Of a DNA stretch of 64,000 bases, positions 33,252 to 42,819 are shown in pieces. Position 1 is the stretch's first letter. Every line of letters begins with the position of its first letter. Made by a program: the position numbers and the translations under genes. Below the pieces are notes generated by a model. It saw nothing but the letters and a program-made list of their open reading frames with translations. It searched no databases and was not told where the DNA came from. The stretch comes from Desulfospira sp963664655 (GTDB lineage: Bacteria > Desulfobacterota > Desulfobacteria > Desulfobacterales > Desulfobacteraceae), in NCBI GenBank assembly GCA_963664655.2, contig OY761554.1, positions 4,092,001-4,156,000 of the forward strand, written 5' to 3'.

Positions 33252-34220
33252 ATGCTGTTTTTAAATAAAGAACATATTCGGAATACAGACCAGGGAACCA
33301 TTCAGGATGCGATAAAACAAGCTTACAACCTTGTTCTGGATAATGCATTTAATATGCCCGACAGGATGCACGTGGCGGACAAGGACCACATGCTGCTGTT
33401 AATGCCCTGTTTTACTGAAAAATATATGGCCACCAAGCTGGTATCTGTATTCCCGGATGCGGCAAAATTTAACCAGCCTGCGGTGAACGGGACCCTGTCC
33501 CTTTGTGATAACCGGAGCGGGGCGCCTCTGGCGTTTATGAATGGTGCGGCATTAACCGCCGAAAGGACCGGGGCGGTGGGCGGCCTGGCCGTTGATTTGC
33601 TGGCCCCGGAAGCTGTGGAAAAAGCCGGGATTTTCGGTGCCGGTGTTCAGGGGTTCAGCCAGGTTCGGTACCTGCTGTATAACCGGCCGGTAAAGCAGCT
33701 CTGGATTTATGACATGTATCCCAAGTCTTCTGAAACAATGGCCCTGGCCCTGGGAAAAGCCTATCCGGAATTAGAACTTCATATTGCCGCAGATCCTCTG
33801 GACCTGGTAAAAGAATCCGAAGTGATCATTGCCGCCACCACGACCAAAGCCCCCTTGTTTGCCCTGTCAGATGACCGGGTTTCGGATTATATCACGTCCA
33901 GGACTTTTATTTCCATTGGGTCCTTCAGGCCGGATATGAAAGAATTTCCCGATCAGGTGATTGTTGCAGCCGATGAAGTTTATGTGGATACCCCCTTTGC
34001 CGCAAAGGAATCCGGTGACATTGCCGGCCCGCTGGCCCGGAATATGATTAAAAAAGAAAAAATAAAGCCCTTTGCCCCTCTGGTAAGAGCGCCGGTAGAC
34101 AAGAATGGCCAAACCCGGTTTTTTAAATCTGTCGGCATGGCTCTATTTGATCTGACGGTTGCTGCGGCTGTTTATGAGCAGGCTATAAAAAGTGGATTCG
34201 GCATACCATTAGAGTTGTAG
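33252..34220 (+). CDS. Ornithine cyclodeaminase/mu-crystallin family protein
   Basis: A 322-residue NAD(P)-binding protein. The Rossmann motif AGIFGAGVQGFSQV, the preceding AALTAERTGAVGGLA and the later IGSFRPDMKEFP are hallmarks of this family, which includes ornithine cyclodeaminase, alanine dehydrogenase (archaeal type) and imine reductases. The specific substrate cannot be fixed from sequence. It is a single gene with AAAGGAAATTC before its ATG. Confidence 0.88.
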   Translation: MLFLNKEHIRNTDQGTIQDAIKQAYNLVLDNAFNMPDRMHVADKDHMLLLMPCFTEKYMATKLVSVFPDAAKFNQPAVNGTLSLCDNRSGAPLAFMNGAALTAERTGAVGGLAVDLLAPEAVEKAGIFGAGVQGFSQVRYLLYNRPVKQLWIYDMYPKSSETMALALGKAYPELELHIAADPLDLVKESEVIIAATTTKAPLFALSDDRVSDYITSRTFISIGSFRPDMKEFPDQVIVAADEVYVDTPFAAKESGDIAGPLARNMIKKEKIKPFAPLVRAPVDKNGQTRFFKSVGMALFDLTVAAAVYEQAIKSGFGIPLEL

Positions 34221-34274
34221 ATACAATTACAGGTTAAATCAGAAAATGAGGATTAAAGGAAAGCTTTGAAAAAG

Positions 34275-34349
34275 TGGAGCGGGAAACGGGATTTGAACCC
34301 GCGACTTCGACCTTGGCAAGGTCGCACTCTACCACTGAGTTATTCCCGC
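34275..34349 (-). tRNA. tRNA-Gly (GCC)
   Basis: Minus-strand sequence GCGGGAATAACTCAGTGG begins the acceptor stem and D-arm. The anticodon loop reads CTTGCCAAG (anticodon GCC) and the T-arm has GGGTTCAAATCCC. The 3' end TTCCCGCT pairs with the start, and CCA is encoded. On the minus strand a TTGACA lies upstream near 34391. Confidence 0.96.
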
Positions 34350-34420
34350 TCAGCCAAAAAGCAGACCCTTTCTACTGTATAATGTAAGCTTTGTCAAGGG
34401 CTTTAGTTAGAGGAGACAGG

Positions 34421-35416
34421 ATGGAAAATGTTCTGGTGACCGGCGGCGGCGGCTTCCTTGGAAAGGCCATTATCAGGAAACTGGTGGAAAAAAAGCTTCA
34501 TGTAAGTTCATTTTCCAGAAATGCCTATGCCGGACTTGATGAAATGGGGGTCAGGCAGATCAAAGGGGATCTGGGAGATCCCGGGTCTGTTGGCCGCGCG
34601 GTCAAGGGAATGGACACGGTCTTTCATGTGGCGGCCAAACCCGGAATCTGGGGGAAATATAAGGATTTTTACCATACCAATGTCACCGGCACCCGGAACA
34701 TTCTTTCTGCGTGCCGCCATAACCAGGTGTCAGGCCTGATTTATACCAGCTCTCCAAGTGTGGTATTTGATGAATCGGAAATGGAAAATCAGGATGAATC
34801 CGCTCCCTATCCGTCCCGTTACCTGGCCCCGTATCCGGAGACCAAGGCCATGGCTGAAAAACAGGTTATCCGGGCCGCTGAGCAGGGCCTTCCCTGCATT
34901 ATTCTTCGTCCCCATCTGATCTGGGGCCCTGAAGACAACCATCTGGTGCCCGGCATTATCGGCCGGTCCCGCCGGCTCAAAAAAATCGGAAGGACCGATG
35001 ACCTGGTGGATACCATCTATGTGGACAATGCCGCCCACGCCCATGTTTTGGCGGCCATGGCCCTTGAAAAAAACCCGGGGCTTTCCGGAAATGTTTATTT
35101 TGTCAGCCAGGACGAGCCGGTTTCAAAATGGGCCATGGCCGATGCCTTCCTTGAGGCGGCCGGGCTCCCCCCCATAAAAGGGCATGTATCAGCCCGAACG
35201 GCCTATGTGGCGGGTTGCTTGTTTGAATTTACCTACAAGCTGCTGGGGATCAAAAGAGAACCGCCCCTGACACGGTTTGCGGCAAGAGAGCTTGCCACAT
35301 CCCACTGGTTTGACATATCCAGGGCCAAAAAAGATCTGGGGTATGTGCCTGAGGTTTCCATCAAGGAAGGGCTTGAACGGCTCAAAGAATGGATGAAAGA
35401 ACCGGATATCCCATAA
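34421..35416 (+). CDS. NAD-dependent epimerase/3beta-HSD-like reductase (OleD-like)
   Basis: A 331-residue extended short-chain dehydrogenase. The GGxGxxG cofactor motif is VTGGGGFLGKAI, the catalytic Tyr-Lys is YPETK, and YTSSPSVVFD is the usual Ser region. LIWGPEDNHLVPGIIGRSR and YVDNAAHAHVLAA resemble OleD and 3beta-hydroxysteroid dehydrogenases. It would reduce a beta-keto or sterol-type substrate. No oleA, oleB or oleC neighbours are present, so a hydrocarbon role is not supported. AGAGGA precedes ATG 34421, and a perfect TATAAT sits at 34378-34383. Confidence 0.8.
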   Translation: MENVLVTGGGGFLGKAIIRKLVEKKLHVSSFSRNAYAGLDEMGVRQIKGDLGDPGSVGRAVKGMDTVFHVAAKPGIWGKYKDFYHTNVTGTRNILSACRHNQVSGLIYTSSPSVVFDESEMENQDESAPYPSRYLAPYPETKAMAEKQVIRAAEQGLPCIILRPHLIWGPEDNHLVPGIIGRSRRLKKIGRTDDLVDTIYVDNAAHAHVLAAMALEKNPGLSGNVYFVSQDEPVSKWAMADAFLEAAGLPPIKGHVSARTAYVAGCLFEFTYKLLGIKREPPLTRFAARELATSHWFDISRAKKDLGYVPEVSIKEGLERLKEWMKEPDIP

Positions 35417-35454
35417 TTGCTGATGGTTGGGATGGTATTTGGGGGGATTTTTCG

Positions 35455-36321
35455 TCAGCTTTCAGTGGTGATGATAAAGAAATCCTTAATTTCCTTTTCT
35501 TTTCGTTTGAGCTGGTCCAGATTCATTTTCAGCACCGTGTCTGCCAGTCCGATTTTCTGGGCCGCATTCCTGACCGTGACGGGGATCGGGTTGCCGCTGT
35601 GACCAATGCCGGCTTTCTGGGTCAGGTAGTCGGCCAAATTCAGAATCATGGCCTGGTGCCGGTAGGCGGTGGGGCAGGATTCAGGATTGTGGTGAAACCG
35701 GCATGGAATCATGATGGAATCGGGAAACTGCCATCGTTTCATGAGCAGGGCCAGCAACGCCGCATGATCGATTTCAAATATGGTATGTTCCGTCAGGTAC
35801 AGGGTTTTTTTGGCCTCAATGGCGGCCTGCCTGACTTTAACGTAGTCTTCCTTGAACTTAAACGACAAAATGACCTTGCCCATATCATGGAGAAGAGCCG
35901 GGATAAAAATCTTACCGGCAATTCCCGGGTTGGACCGCATGGCCAGGGATTTGGACATGGTGGCCACGCCAATGCCGTGAATCCAGAGAGCCTTCATATA
36001 AAGGCCCATTCCAGCTTTGTCCGTAAACGAGGACAATATGCCGATGCCCAGTGTAATCCCGATGATTTCATCAAATCCAATGGCGGATATGGACCGTTTT
36101 AGGGTTTCCACCTTGGTTTTTTGGGCATAATACCCTGAATTGGCCAGTTTGATTAATTTGGCGCAAATGACCGGGTCTTTGGAAATGATGTCCGCAAGGG
36201 CGTCTGTGGTGGTTTTTCCTTTAGAAGCCGCATTGAGGACCTCTTTGATGACAACCGGCAGGGAGGGAAAAGTGTTGTCCCGTTTGGTGACCATTGCAAG
36301 GATGTCTTGTTTAATTCCCAT
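35455..36321 (-). CDS. HDOD domain protein
   Basis: A 288-residue protein with the HDOD pattern: FPSLPVVIKEVLNAAS, IISKDPVICAKLIKLANSGYY and ALLHDMGKVILSF, followed by LLALLMKRWQFPDSIM. An HD pair remains in LLHDMGK, which many HDOD proteins lack, but the rest of an HD-GYP site is absent. These proteins are signalling adaptors in deltaproteobacteria. It is the last gene of the minus-strand run, 17 bases after fxsA. Confidence 0.85.
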   Translation of the reverse strand: MGIKQDILAMVTKRDNTFPSLPVVIKEVLNAASKGKTTTDALADIISKDPVICAKLIKLANSGYYAQKTKVETLKRSISAIGFDEIIGITLGIGILSSFTDKAGMGLYMKALWIHGIGVATMSKSLAMRSNPGIAGKIFIPALLHDMGKVILSFKFKEDYVKVRQAAIEAKKTLYLTEHTIFEIDHAALLALLMKRWQFPDSIMIPCRFHHNPESCPTAYRHQAMILNLADYLTQKAGIGHSGNPIPVTVRNAAQKIGLADTVLKMNLDQLKRKEKEIKDFFIITTES

Positions 36322-36338
36322 TGGCGAACCTGTTCGGA

Positions 36339-36734
36339 TTAATGAAATTTTGTGATGTTGATGCTGCCCTGGGCTCTCATATCATCAAACTTTTTTCTTA
36401 AAAACCGCTTGAACCGGTTCCGGGTTACGGGCCAGAGCAGCAACAGACCGAAACAGTCGGTGATCAGCCCTGGTGTGATCAACACCAGGCCGGCAATAAA
36501 AATAATCAGCGCATCAATGAGCTCCTCGGCGGGCATGATATTGTTTTGAAGGTTCATTCTCACCTTCATCATGGTGTTCATGCCCTCCATACGGGCAAGC
36601 CATGCGCCGATAAATCCGGTTAAAATAACCAGAAGAATGGTATTGACCCCGCCGATCACCGTGCCGACCTTAATTAACAGGTATAATTCTATGACAGGAA
36701 TAAGTGTGAAACAAAGAAACAGTCGAAACAACAT
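36339..36734 (-). CDS. fxsA: FxsA family membrane protein
   Basis: A 131-residue protein with hydrophobic segments LFLCFTLIPVIELYLLI, NTILLVILTGFIGAWLA and IIFIAGLVLITPGLITDCFG. The last is the conserved PG-x-(V/I)-TD element of FxsA (suppressor of F exclusion of phage T7). The cytoplasmic end is basic (RFKRFLRKKFDD). Its cellular role is not well defined. It lies 11 bases downstream of aat. Confidence 0.88.
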   Translation of the reverse strand: MLFRLFLCFTLIPVIELYLLIKVGTVIGGVNTILLVILTGFIGAWLARMEGMNTMMKVRMNLQNNIMPAEELIDALIIFIAGLVLITPGLITDCFGLLLLWPVTRNRFKRFLRKKFDDMRAQGSINITKFH

Positions 36735-36745
36735 GATTTTTCCTT

Positions 36746-37480
36746 TTAAAGTTTCAGTGCAACCATATCCTGATCTGGTAACAGACCAGACAGGATATGG
36801 TTGGGGTTCCAGACATCAGTCATTACTTCCGTCTGTATGGCTTGGCTAAGCAGGTTGAGAAAGGAGTGCCGGGAAATCTCCACAGCCCCCATATTGATCA
36901 GGTGACTGGAGCTGACCTGGCAGTCAATAAAGGAGAACCGGTGACGCCGCAAATGGTTGGCCAGGGATACCAGGGCGACTTTTGAGGCATCACTTTCCAG
37001 ACTGAACATGGACTCTCCAAAAAATGAATGGCCCAGGCAAACCCCGTAAAGACCGCCCACCAGCCGGTCTTCATGCCATGCTTCAACCGAATGGGCAATG
37101 CCAATTTCATGAAGCCTGATATAAGCCTCGATCATTTCTGATACCAGCCATGTGCCCTCATTGGGTTTTCCCCGGGGCCTTGAGCAGGAGGCGATTACCG
37201 ATTTAAATGCATTGTCGATGGTGATGGTAAAAATATTTTTCCGGATCTTTTTTTTCAGGCTCCTGGCCACCTTTATCCGCTTGGGAAACAGGATAAGCCG
37301 GGGGTCCGGGGACCACCAGAGAATGGGTTCGGTTTCCGAATACCAGGGGAAAATACCCTTTTGGTAGGCCAGAATCAACCGGTCAGGGGTTAAATCCCCG
37401 CCAATGCACAACAGCCCGTCGGCTCGGGCGAGCCAGGCCGGCGGGAATTCAAGATGTTCTGAAAGTCTGAAGATCGGCAT
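36746..37480 (-). CDS. aat: Leucyl/phenylalanyl-tRNA-protein transferase
   Basis: A 244-residue enzyme: FPPAWLARADGLLCIGGDLTP start, QKGIFPWYSETEPILWWSPDPR, then GGLYGVCLGHSFFGESMFS, all conserved in Aat. It attaches Leu or Phe to proteins with N-terminal Arg or Lys, marking them for ClpS-ClpAP degradation. Its ATG abuts the clpA stop as TAAATG, so the pathway's enzyme, adaptor and unfoldase form one gene cluster. Confidence 0.96.
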   Translation of the reverse strand: MPIFRLSEHLEFPPAWLARADGLLCIGGDLTPDRLILAYQKGIFPWYSETEPILWWSPDPRLILFPKRIKVARSLKKKIRKNIFTITIDNAFKSVIASCSRPRGKPNEGTWLVSEMIEAYIRLHEIGIAHSVEAWHEDRLVGGLYGVCLGHSFFGESMFSLESDASKVALVSLANHLRRHRFSFIDCQVSSSHLINMGAVEISRHSFLNLLSQAIQTEVMTDVWNPNHILSGLLPDQDMVALKL

Positions 37481-39739
37481 TTACGCCTTGACGCTATAAG
37501 TTAGTTCACCATTTTTAAGGCTGATGGACAGTTTTCCGCCGTTTTCAAGTTTTCCGAAAAGGATTTCATCGGTGATTTTGTCTTTGATTTCGGTCTGGAT
37601 AAACCGGGCTAAGGGTCGGGCCCCGAATTTGGGATCATATCCCTTTTTGGCCATGAATAACCTGGCTTTGCCCGAATAGCTCAAAGAGACGTTCTGGGCT
37701 TTGAGCAGGGTTTTCAGCTCTTTCATATTTTTGTCAACGATCATTTCCATGACCAGTTCGGACAAATGATTGAACTGGACAATGCCGTCGAGCCGGTTTC
37801 TAAATTCCGGGCTGAAGGTCCGCTCAACCGCCTTGCGTCCTTTGCCGCCGGTTTCCTGAACCGTTGATCCGAAGCCGATACTGTTGGCATTCATTTCCCT
37901 GGCCCCGGCATTGGAGGTCATGATAATGACCACGTTCCTGAAATCGGCTGATTTTCCGTTATTGTCCGTGAGGGTGGCATAGTCCATGACCTGCAATAGG
38001 ATGTTGTAAAGGTCCATGTGGGCCTTTTCAATTTCATCCAGAAGAAGCACGGCATGGGGGTGTTTTCTGATGCTGTCCGTAAGGATGCCGCCCTGGTCAA
38101 ACCCGACATATCCGGGAGGGGCCCCGATGAGCCTTGAAACCGCATGTTTTTCCATGTATTCGCTCATGTCAAACCGCAGAAACTGTATCCCTAAGGCGGC
38201 GGACAGCTGTTTGGCCACTTCGGTTTTCCCCACCCCGGTGGGTCCGGTAAACAAAAAGGAGCCAATGGGCCGGTCCGGTGCGGCAAGGCCGGCCCTTGAC
38301 CGTTTAATAGCCGTTGACAATGTGGTGATGGCGTCATCCTGGCCAAAAATAACACTGGCCAGTTTATCCGGCAGGGACTCCAGGTTGGCCCGGTCTGTGG
38401 AGGTCACACTGCTCACCGGCACCTTGGCAATTTTGGCCACGATATGTTCGATATCCCTGGGATTGACGTTTTTTCGGGAAACCCCGCCTTTAAGCCGCAG
38501 GTAGGCACCGGTTTCGTCGATGACATCAATGGCCTTGTCCGGCAGGAAACGGTCATTGATATATTTATCCGAAAGGTAAGCCGCAGCTTCAATGGTCTGG
38601 TCCGAATATTTGAGCCCGTGGTGTTCTTCATAATACGGGCGCAGCCCTTTGAGAATGAGAGCGGTTTCTTCCACACTGGGTTCGGACACCTCTATTTTTT
38701 CAAACCGCCGGGAAAAGGCCCGGTCTTTTTCAAAATGGTTTTTATATTCTTCATAGGTGGTGGTCCCGATACACTTAATGTCTCCTGAGGACAGGGCCGG
38801 CTTTAAAATATTGGATGCATCCATGGACCCGGAAGTCGTGGCGCCGGCACCCACAACCGTGTGAATTTCATCAATGACCAGCAGGGCATTTTCTTTTTGT
38901 TCCAGGGCCGTGATCACATCTTTTAGACGCTGTTCAAAGTCGCCCCGATACTTGGTTCCGGCCAGCAACGCCCCCATATCCAGGGAGAAAAGCTCACAGT
39001 CAGCCAAAAGGTCCGGGACCACATGATCGTTTATTTTAAGGGCCAGGCCTTCTGCAATGGCGGTTTTGCCGACCCCGGGGTCCCCGACCAGGATGGGGTT
39101 GTTTTTTCTCCGCCGGCAAAGAACCTGCATCATCCGGTCGGTTTCGTTGGCCCGGCCGATCAAAGGATCGATTTTTTTGTTATTGGCCTTTTCAAGAAGG
39201 TCGGTGGTATACAGTTCAAGGGGATCTTTTTTCTTTTGCCGCCGGGCTTTCCGGTCATCCATCTTAAAGGGTTTTTGTGCCGGATCCGGTTCAAAAGCCG
39301 CTTTTTTTTCGGCAGGCTCTGTATGGGAGATCTGCCGTAACACATCCAGGCGGGTAATCCCTTCGGATTCCAGGTAAAAGGCCGCATGGGAGTCTTTTTC
39401 CTGGAAGATGGAGGCCAGGATATCCCCTAAGTTGACCTCGCTTTTTTCGGCTGACCGGGCATGGTTGATGGCCCGTTGAATCATTCGCTGAAACCCGATG
39501 GTCTGTTGAAGCACATACTCTTCTTTTGAATCGATCCGGGTCAGCTTTTCGTCAAAGAACTTTTCCAGTTCTTCTTTTATCTGTTCAGGGCTTCCCCCGC
39601 ATCTTTCAATGGTTTGAGAGCCTGATTCATGGTTAAGGATCGCATAAAGAACATGTTCCACACAAACGTATTCATGTCTTCTTTTTTTTGCCTCACGAAC
39701 GGCAAAGCCTAAAGCAGTGCTGAGTTCTTTACTAATCAT
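37481..39739 (-). CDS. clpA: ATP-dependent Clp protease ATP-binding subunit ClpA
   Basis: A 752-residue class I Clp ATPase. An N-terminal Clp_N double repeat occupies the first 140 residues. Walker A motifs are GDPGVGKT (first AAA) and GPTGVGKT (second AAA), with matching Walker B LLVIDEIH and LLLDEIEKAH. An IGF-type loop for ClpP docking is suggested by NSIGFGST. It unfolds N-degron substrates and others for ClpP. It lies two bases from clpS. Confidence 0.96.
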   Translation of the reverse strand: MISKELSTALGFAVREAKKRRHEYVCVEHVLYAILNHESGSQTIERCGGSPEQIKEELEKFFDEKLTRIDSKEEYVLQQTIGFQRMIQRAINHARSAEKSEVNLGDILASIFQEKDSHAAFYLESEGITRLDVLRQISHTEPAEKKAAFEPDPAQKPFKMDDRKARRQKKKDPLELYTTDLLEKANNKKIDPLIGRANETDRMMQVLCRRRKNNPILVGDPGVGKTAIAEGLALKINDHVVPDLLADCELFSLDMGALLAGTKYRGDFEQRLKDVITALEQKENALLVIDEIHTVVGAGATTSGSMDASNILKPALSSGDIKCIGTTTYEEYKNHFEKDRAFSRRFEKIEVSEPSVEETALILKGLRPYYEEHHGLKYSDQTIEAAAYLSDKYINDRFLPDKAIDVIDETGAYLRLKGGVSRKNVNPRDIEHIVAKIAKVPVSSVTSTDRANLESLPDKLASVIFGQDDAITTLSTAIKRSRAGLAAPDRPIGSFLFTGPTGVGKTEVAKQLSAALGIQFLRFDMSEYMEKHAVSRLIGAPPGYVGFDQGGILTDSIRKHPHAVLLLDEIEKAHMDLYNILLQVMDYATLTDNNGKSADFRNVVIIMTSNAGAREMNANSIGFGSTVQETGGKGRKAVERTFSPEFRNRLDGIVQFNHLSELVMEMIVDKNMKELKTLLKAQNVSLSYSGKARLFMAKKGYDPKFGARPLARFIQTEIKDKITDEILFGKLENGGKLSISLKNGELTYSVKA

Positions 39740-39741
39740 AC

Positions 39742-40050
39742 TTACTCCTTTTCCATGGTGCTTTTTAAAGGGAACCCTCTGCCTGCGGCCAGATGGTGGA
39801 CGGTTTCAACTTTGGTTTCCGCTATTTGTCTTGGATATATGCCGCAAACGTCTTTTCCCTTACTATGTACATTAAGCATGATTTGCGTGGCTTTTTCAAG
39901 AGATTTTCCAAAAACGCCGGTAAGAATCTCCACCACAAATTCCATGGTTGTATAATCGTCATTATGAAGAATAACCTTATACATGGGAGGGGTTTTATCT
40001 CTGGTTCTTGGAGAGACAATGGTCCCGGTTCTTGAATCCGGTAATGCCAT
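39742..40050 (-). CDS. clpS: ATP-dependent Clp protease adaptor ClpS
   Basis: A 102-residue adaptor. PPMYKVILHNDDYTTMEFVV has the N-degron-binding pocket residues (Asn-Asp-Asp and Met), and VEILTGVFGKSLEKATQIML continues the ClpS core with VHSKGKDVCGIYPRQIAETK. It delivers proteins with destabilising N-terminal residues to ClpA. The gene directly follows secA and precedes clpA by two bases. Confidence 0.97.
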   Translation of the reverse strand: MALPDSRTGTIVSPRTRDKTPPMYKVILHNDDYTTMEFVVEILTGVFGKSLEKATQIMLNVHSKGKDVCGIYPRQIAETKVETVHHLAAGRGFPLKSTMEKE

Positions 40051-40051
40051 A

Positions 40052-42589
40052 TTATGCTCCGCTGGTTTTGCTCATACAGCATTTTTTATATTTTTTGCCG
40101 CTGCCGCAGGGGCAGGGATCATTCCTGCCGATCTTACTGGCCGTATTCTTAATCGGCTGTTTGACCGTGCTGCCGTCGGAGTGGGAGAATTTAAGGTCCT
40201 GCTGCTCTTGTTTTTCCATTTCCCCAACCTGGGCCGGGGTGGTGATCTGGATTTTAAATAAAATATCCACCACCTCTTCTTTGATCCGTTCCATGAGATC
40301 CTGGAACATGTCAAACCCTTCTTTTTTGTAGATGCGAAGGGGATCCTGCTGGGCGTACCCCCGCAGTCCAATGCCTTCTTTTAAGTGATCCATGGACAAC
40401 AGATGTTCTTTCCACCGGGTATCCACGGTTTGAAGAAGGACAAACCGCTCAAGCCGCCGGGTCTCTTCCGGGCCGATCAGGGCCATTTTCCGGTTGTACT
40501 CTGATTTTGCCCGTTCAAACACGGTTTCAGACAACTGGTCGACAGACAAGTTTTGCTGAACAATGGCGTCAATATCCGGTGCAAACCCGAACAGCTGGGA
40601 TACGGCCTGTTTAAATCCATCCAGATTCCATTCCTTAACCGATGTTTTTTCCGGGGCAAACTCATCCACCAGCCCATAGACCTTGTCTTCCATCATTTCC
40701 AGCACCACGGAATGAAGGTCTTCTTCTTCCAGGGTTTTTCTTCGCTGGCGGTAAATAACCTCCCGCTGCTGGTTCATGACATCATCGTACTCAAGCAAAT
40801 GCTTTCTGATCTCAAAGTTATGGCCTTCCACCTTGGACTGGGCGTTTTCAATGGCCCTTGAAATTAAGGGATGCTCGATATGCTCGCCCTGTTCAATGCC
40901 GAGTTTGTCCATAACCTTATGGATCCGGTCCCCCCCGAAGATCCGTAACAGGTCGTCTTCCAGGGACAGGTAGAACCGGGATGAGCCGGGGTCTCCCTGA
41001 CGGCCGGACCGGCCCCGCAACTGGTTGTCGATCCGCCTTGATTCATGGCGGGAGGTGCCCAGGATATGGAGCCCGCCAAGTTCCTTAACCCCTTCACCAA
41101 GCTTGATGTCCGTACCCCGGCCGGCCATGTTGGTTGAAATGGTGACCGCACCTTTCTGGCCGGCATTGGCCACAATCTCGGCCTCGGCCTTGTGGTGTTT
41201 GGCATTGAGGACATTATGGGGGACACCTCTTTTTTTTAATTTTTTGCTTAAATCTTCAGATACATCAATTGAAATGGTGCCCACCAAAACCGGCTGGCCT
41301 TTACGGTTAAGCCGGATGATTTCCTTGATGGCGGCCTCATATTTCTCGGTCTGGGTTTTGTAAATCATGTCGGCCATGTCTTTTCGGATCATGGGGCGGT
41401 GGGTGGGGATCACCAGGACGTCAAGGTCATATATCTTTTTAAATTCAGGCGCTTCGGTTTCGGCCGTACCGGTCATGCCGGACAGCTTGTCATACATTCT
41501 AAAATAATTTTGAAAGGTGATAGAGGCCAGGGTCTGGTTTTCATTTTCGATTTTAACATTTTCCTTGGCTTCCAGGGCCTGGTGAAGCCCTTCACTGTAA
41601 CGGCGGCCGGTCATCAGCCGTCCGGTAAACTCATCAACGATGACCACCTGGTCATTTTTGACAATGTAATCCGTGTCCCGTTTAAACAGGGTGTGGGCTT
41701 TCAGGGCCTGGTTGAGGTGGTGAAGAATTTCAATATTGGACGGATCATAAAGGTTGTCCACATTGAGCAGCTCTTCACCTTTGGCAATCCCGTCTTCGGT
41801 TAAGGAAACGCTTTTGGATTCCTCATCAATGGTGTAATCGATATCTCTTTTAAATCCGGGGATAATGGCGTTGGTCAGGGTATACAGATGGGTGGATTTT
41901 TCAGCCGGTCCCGAAATAATCAGCGGGGTTCTGGCCTCGTCAATAAGGATGGAGTCCACCTCATCCACAATGGCAAAATTTAAATACCGCTGGGCCAGAT
42001 TTTCCCTTTGAAACTTCATGTTGTCCCGAAGATAGTCAAACCCGAATTCATTATTGGTGCCGTAGGTAATGTCGGATCCGTAGGCAAGTTTGCGCTCCTG
42101 GTCGTCAAGGTCATGAATAATCACCCCGGTACTCAGCCCCAGAAAATTGTAAATCTGGGCCATCCAGTCGGCATCCCGTTTGGCCAGATAATCATTGACC
42201 GTTACAATATGGACCCCTTTGCCGGACAAGGCGTTCAAATAAGCGGGCAGGGTGGACATCAGGGTTTTTCCCTCACCGGTTTTCATTTCAGCGATGGTCC
42301 CGTTGTGCAGGGTGATGCCGCCAATCAGCTGAACGTCAAAGTGGCGCATGCCAAGGGTACGGACCGACGCCTCCCGGACCAGGGCAAAGGCTTCGGGCAG
42401 CAGGTCATCAAGGGATTCCCCATTGGCGTGCCGGGTTTTAAATTCAGTGGTTTTTTCTCTCATCCGGTCATCGGACAAGGCCTGCATGTCCGGTTCTAAA
42501 CTGTTTATCCGGTCAATGATGGGGGAAAAACGTTTAATGATCCGGTCATTGCTTGAACCGAATATTTTCGTAAAAAAATTAAGCAGCAT
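40052..42589 (-). CDS. secA: Preprotein translocase ATPase SecA
   Basis: An 845-residue motor protein. The nucleotide motif is MKTGEGKT, the DEAD-type Walker B is IVDEVDSILIDEAR, and helicase-like motifs such as NMAGRGTDIKLG and LRGRSGRQGDPG follow. The C-terminus has the zinc-binding SEC-C motif PCPCGSGKKYKKCC. It drives Sec-dependent export through SecYEG. It is followed by clpS after one base, an uncommon pairing that implies shared transcription. Confidence 0.98.
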   Translation of the reverse strand: MLLNFFTKIFGSSNDRIIKRFSPIIDRINSLEPDMQALSDDRMREKTTEFKTRHANGESLDDLLPEAFALVREASVRTLGMRHFDVQLIGGITLHNGTIAEMKTGEGKTLMSTLPAYLNALSGKGVHIVTVNDYLAKRDADWMAQIYNFLGLSTGVIIHDLDDQERKLAYGSDITYGTNNEFGFDYLRDNMKFQRENLAQRYLNFAIVDEVDSILIDEARTPLIISGPAEKSTHLYTLTNAIIPGFKRDIDYTIDEESKSVSLTEDGIAKGEELLNVDNLYDPSNIEILHHLNQALKAHTLFKRDTDYIVKNDQVVIVDEFTGRLMTGRRYSEGLHQALEAKENVKIENENQTLASITFQNYFRMYDKLSGMTGTAETEAPEFKKIYDLDVLVIPTHRPMIRKDMADMIYKTQTEKYEAAIKEIIRLNRKGQPVLVGTISIDVSEDLSKKLKKRGVPHNVLNAKHHKAEAEIVANAGQKGAVTISTNMAGRGTDIKLGEGVKELGGLHILGTSRHESRRIDNQLRGRSGRQGDPGSSRFYLSLEDDLLRIFGGDRIHKVMDKLGIEQGEHIEHPLISRAIENAQSKVEGHNFEIRKHLLEYDDVMNQQREVIYRQRRKTLEEEDLHSVVLEMMEDKVYGLVDEFAPEKTSVKEWNLDGFKQAVSQLFGFAPDIDAIVQQNLSVDQLSETVFERAKSEYNRKMALIGPEETRRLERFVLLQTVDTRWKEHLLSMDHLKEGIGLRGYAQQDPLRIYKKEGFDMFQDLMERIKEEVVDILFKIQITTPAQVGEMEKQEQQDLKFSHSDGSTVKQPIKNTASKIGRNDPCPCGSGKKYKKCCMSKTSGA

Positions 42590-42770
42590 AGATTATATTT
42601 ACCTGACCTTTCTGTTTGTCACGGGGCGGTTTACTGTGAGTTAGCGGTTTGAACCGGGTTGTTTTGATTTTTTCATGTTGAAAACATATAAGCATTAATT
42701 TGAAAAATAAAAACAAAAAATTAAAAAATTAACCAAAACCAAGCTTAAAAATGGGGGCAGCCCTTATGTC

Positions 42771-42792
42771 GGCCGCCAAAGGGAAAGCGGCC
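42771..42792. other. Hairpin between M23 peptidase gene and secA
   Basis: GGCCGC (42771-42776) and GCGGCC (42787-42792) form a six-base stem with a ten-base loop in the 230-base gap. On the minus strand it follows the M23 peptidase stop, but it lacks an immediate U tract, so terminator function is weak. The rest of the gap is AT-rich and could hold a secA promoter. Confidence 0.35.
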
Positions 42793-42819
42793 AAGACAAC
42801 GGCAAAAAAAAGGAAGGGG

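Noticed and set aside
34421..35416. oleD-type gene as part of an olefin biosynthesis cluster
   Set aside because: No oleA, oleB or oleC nearby, so only a reductase call is justified.
37918..42499. Long antisense open frames opposite clpA and secA
   Set aside because: They mirror the codon bias of the strongly supported genes and carry no family motifs.
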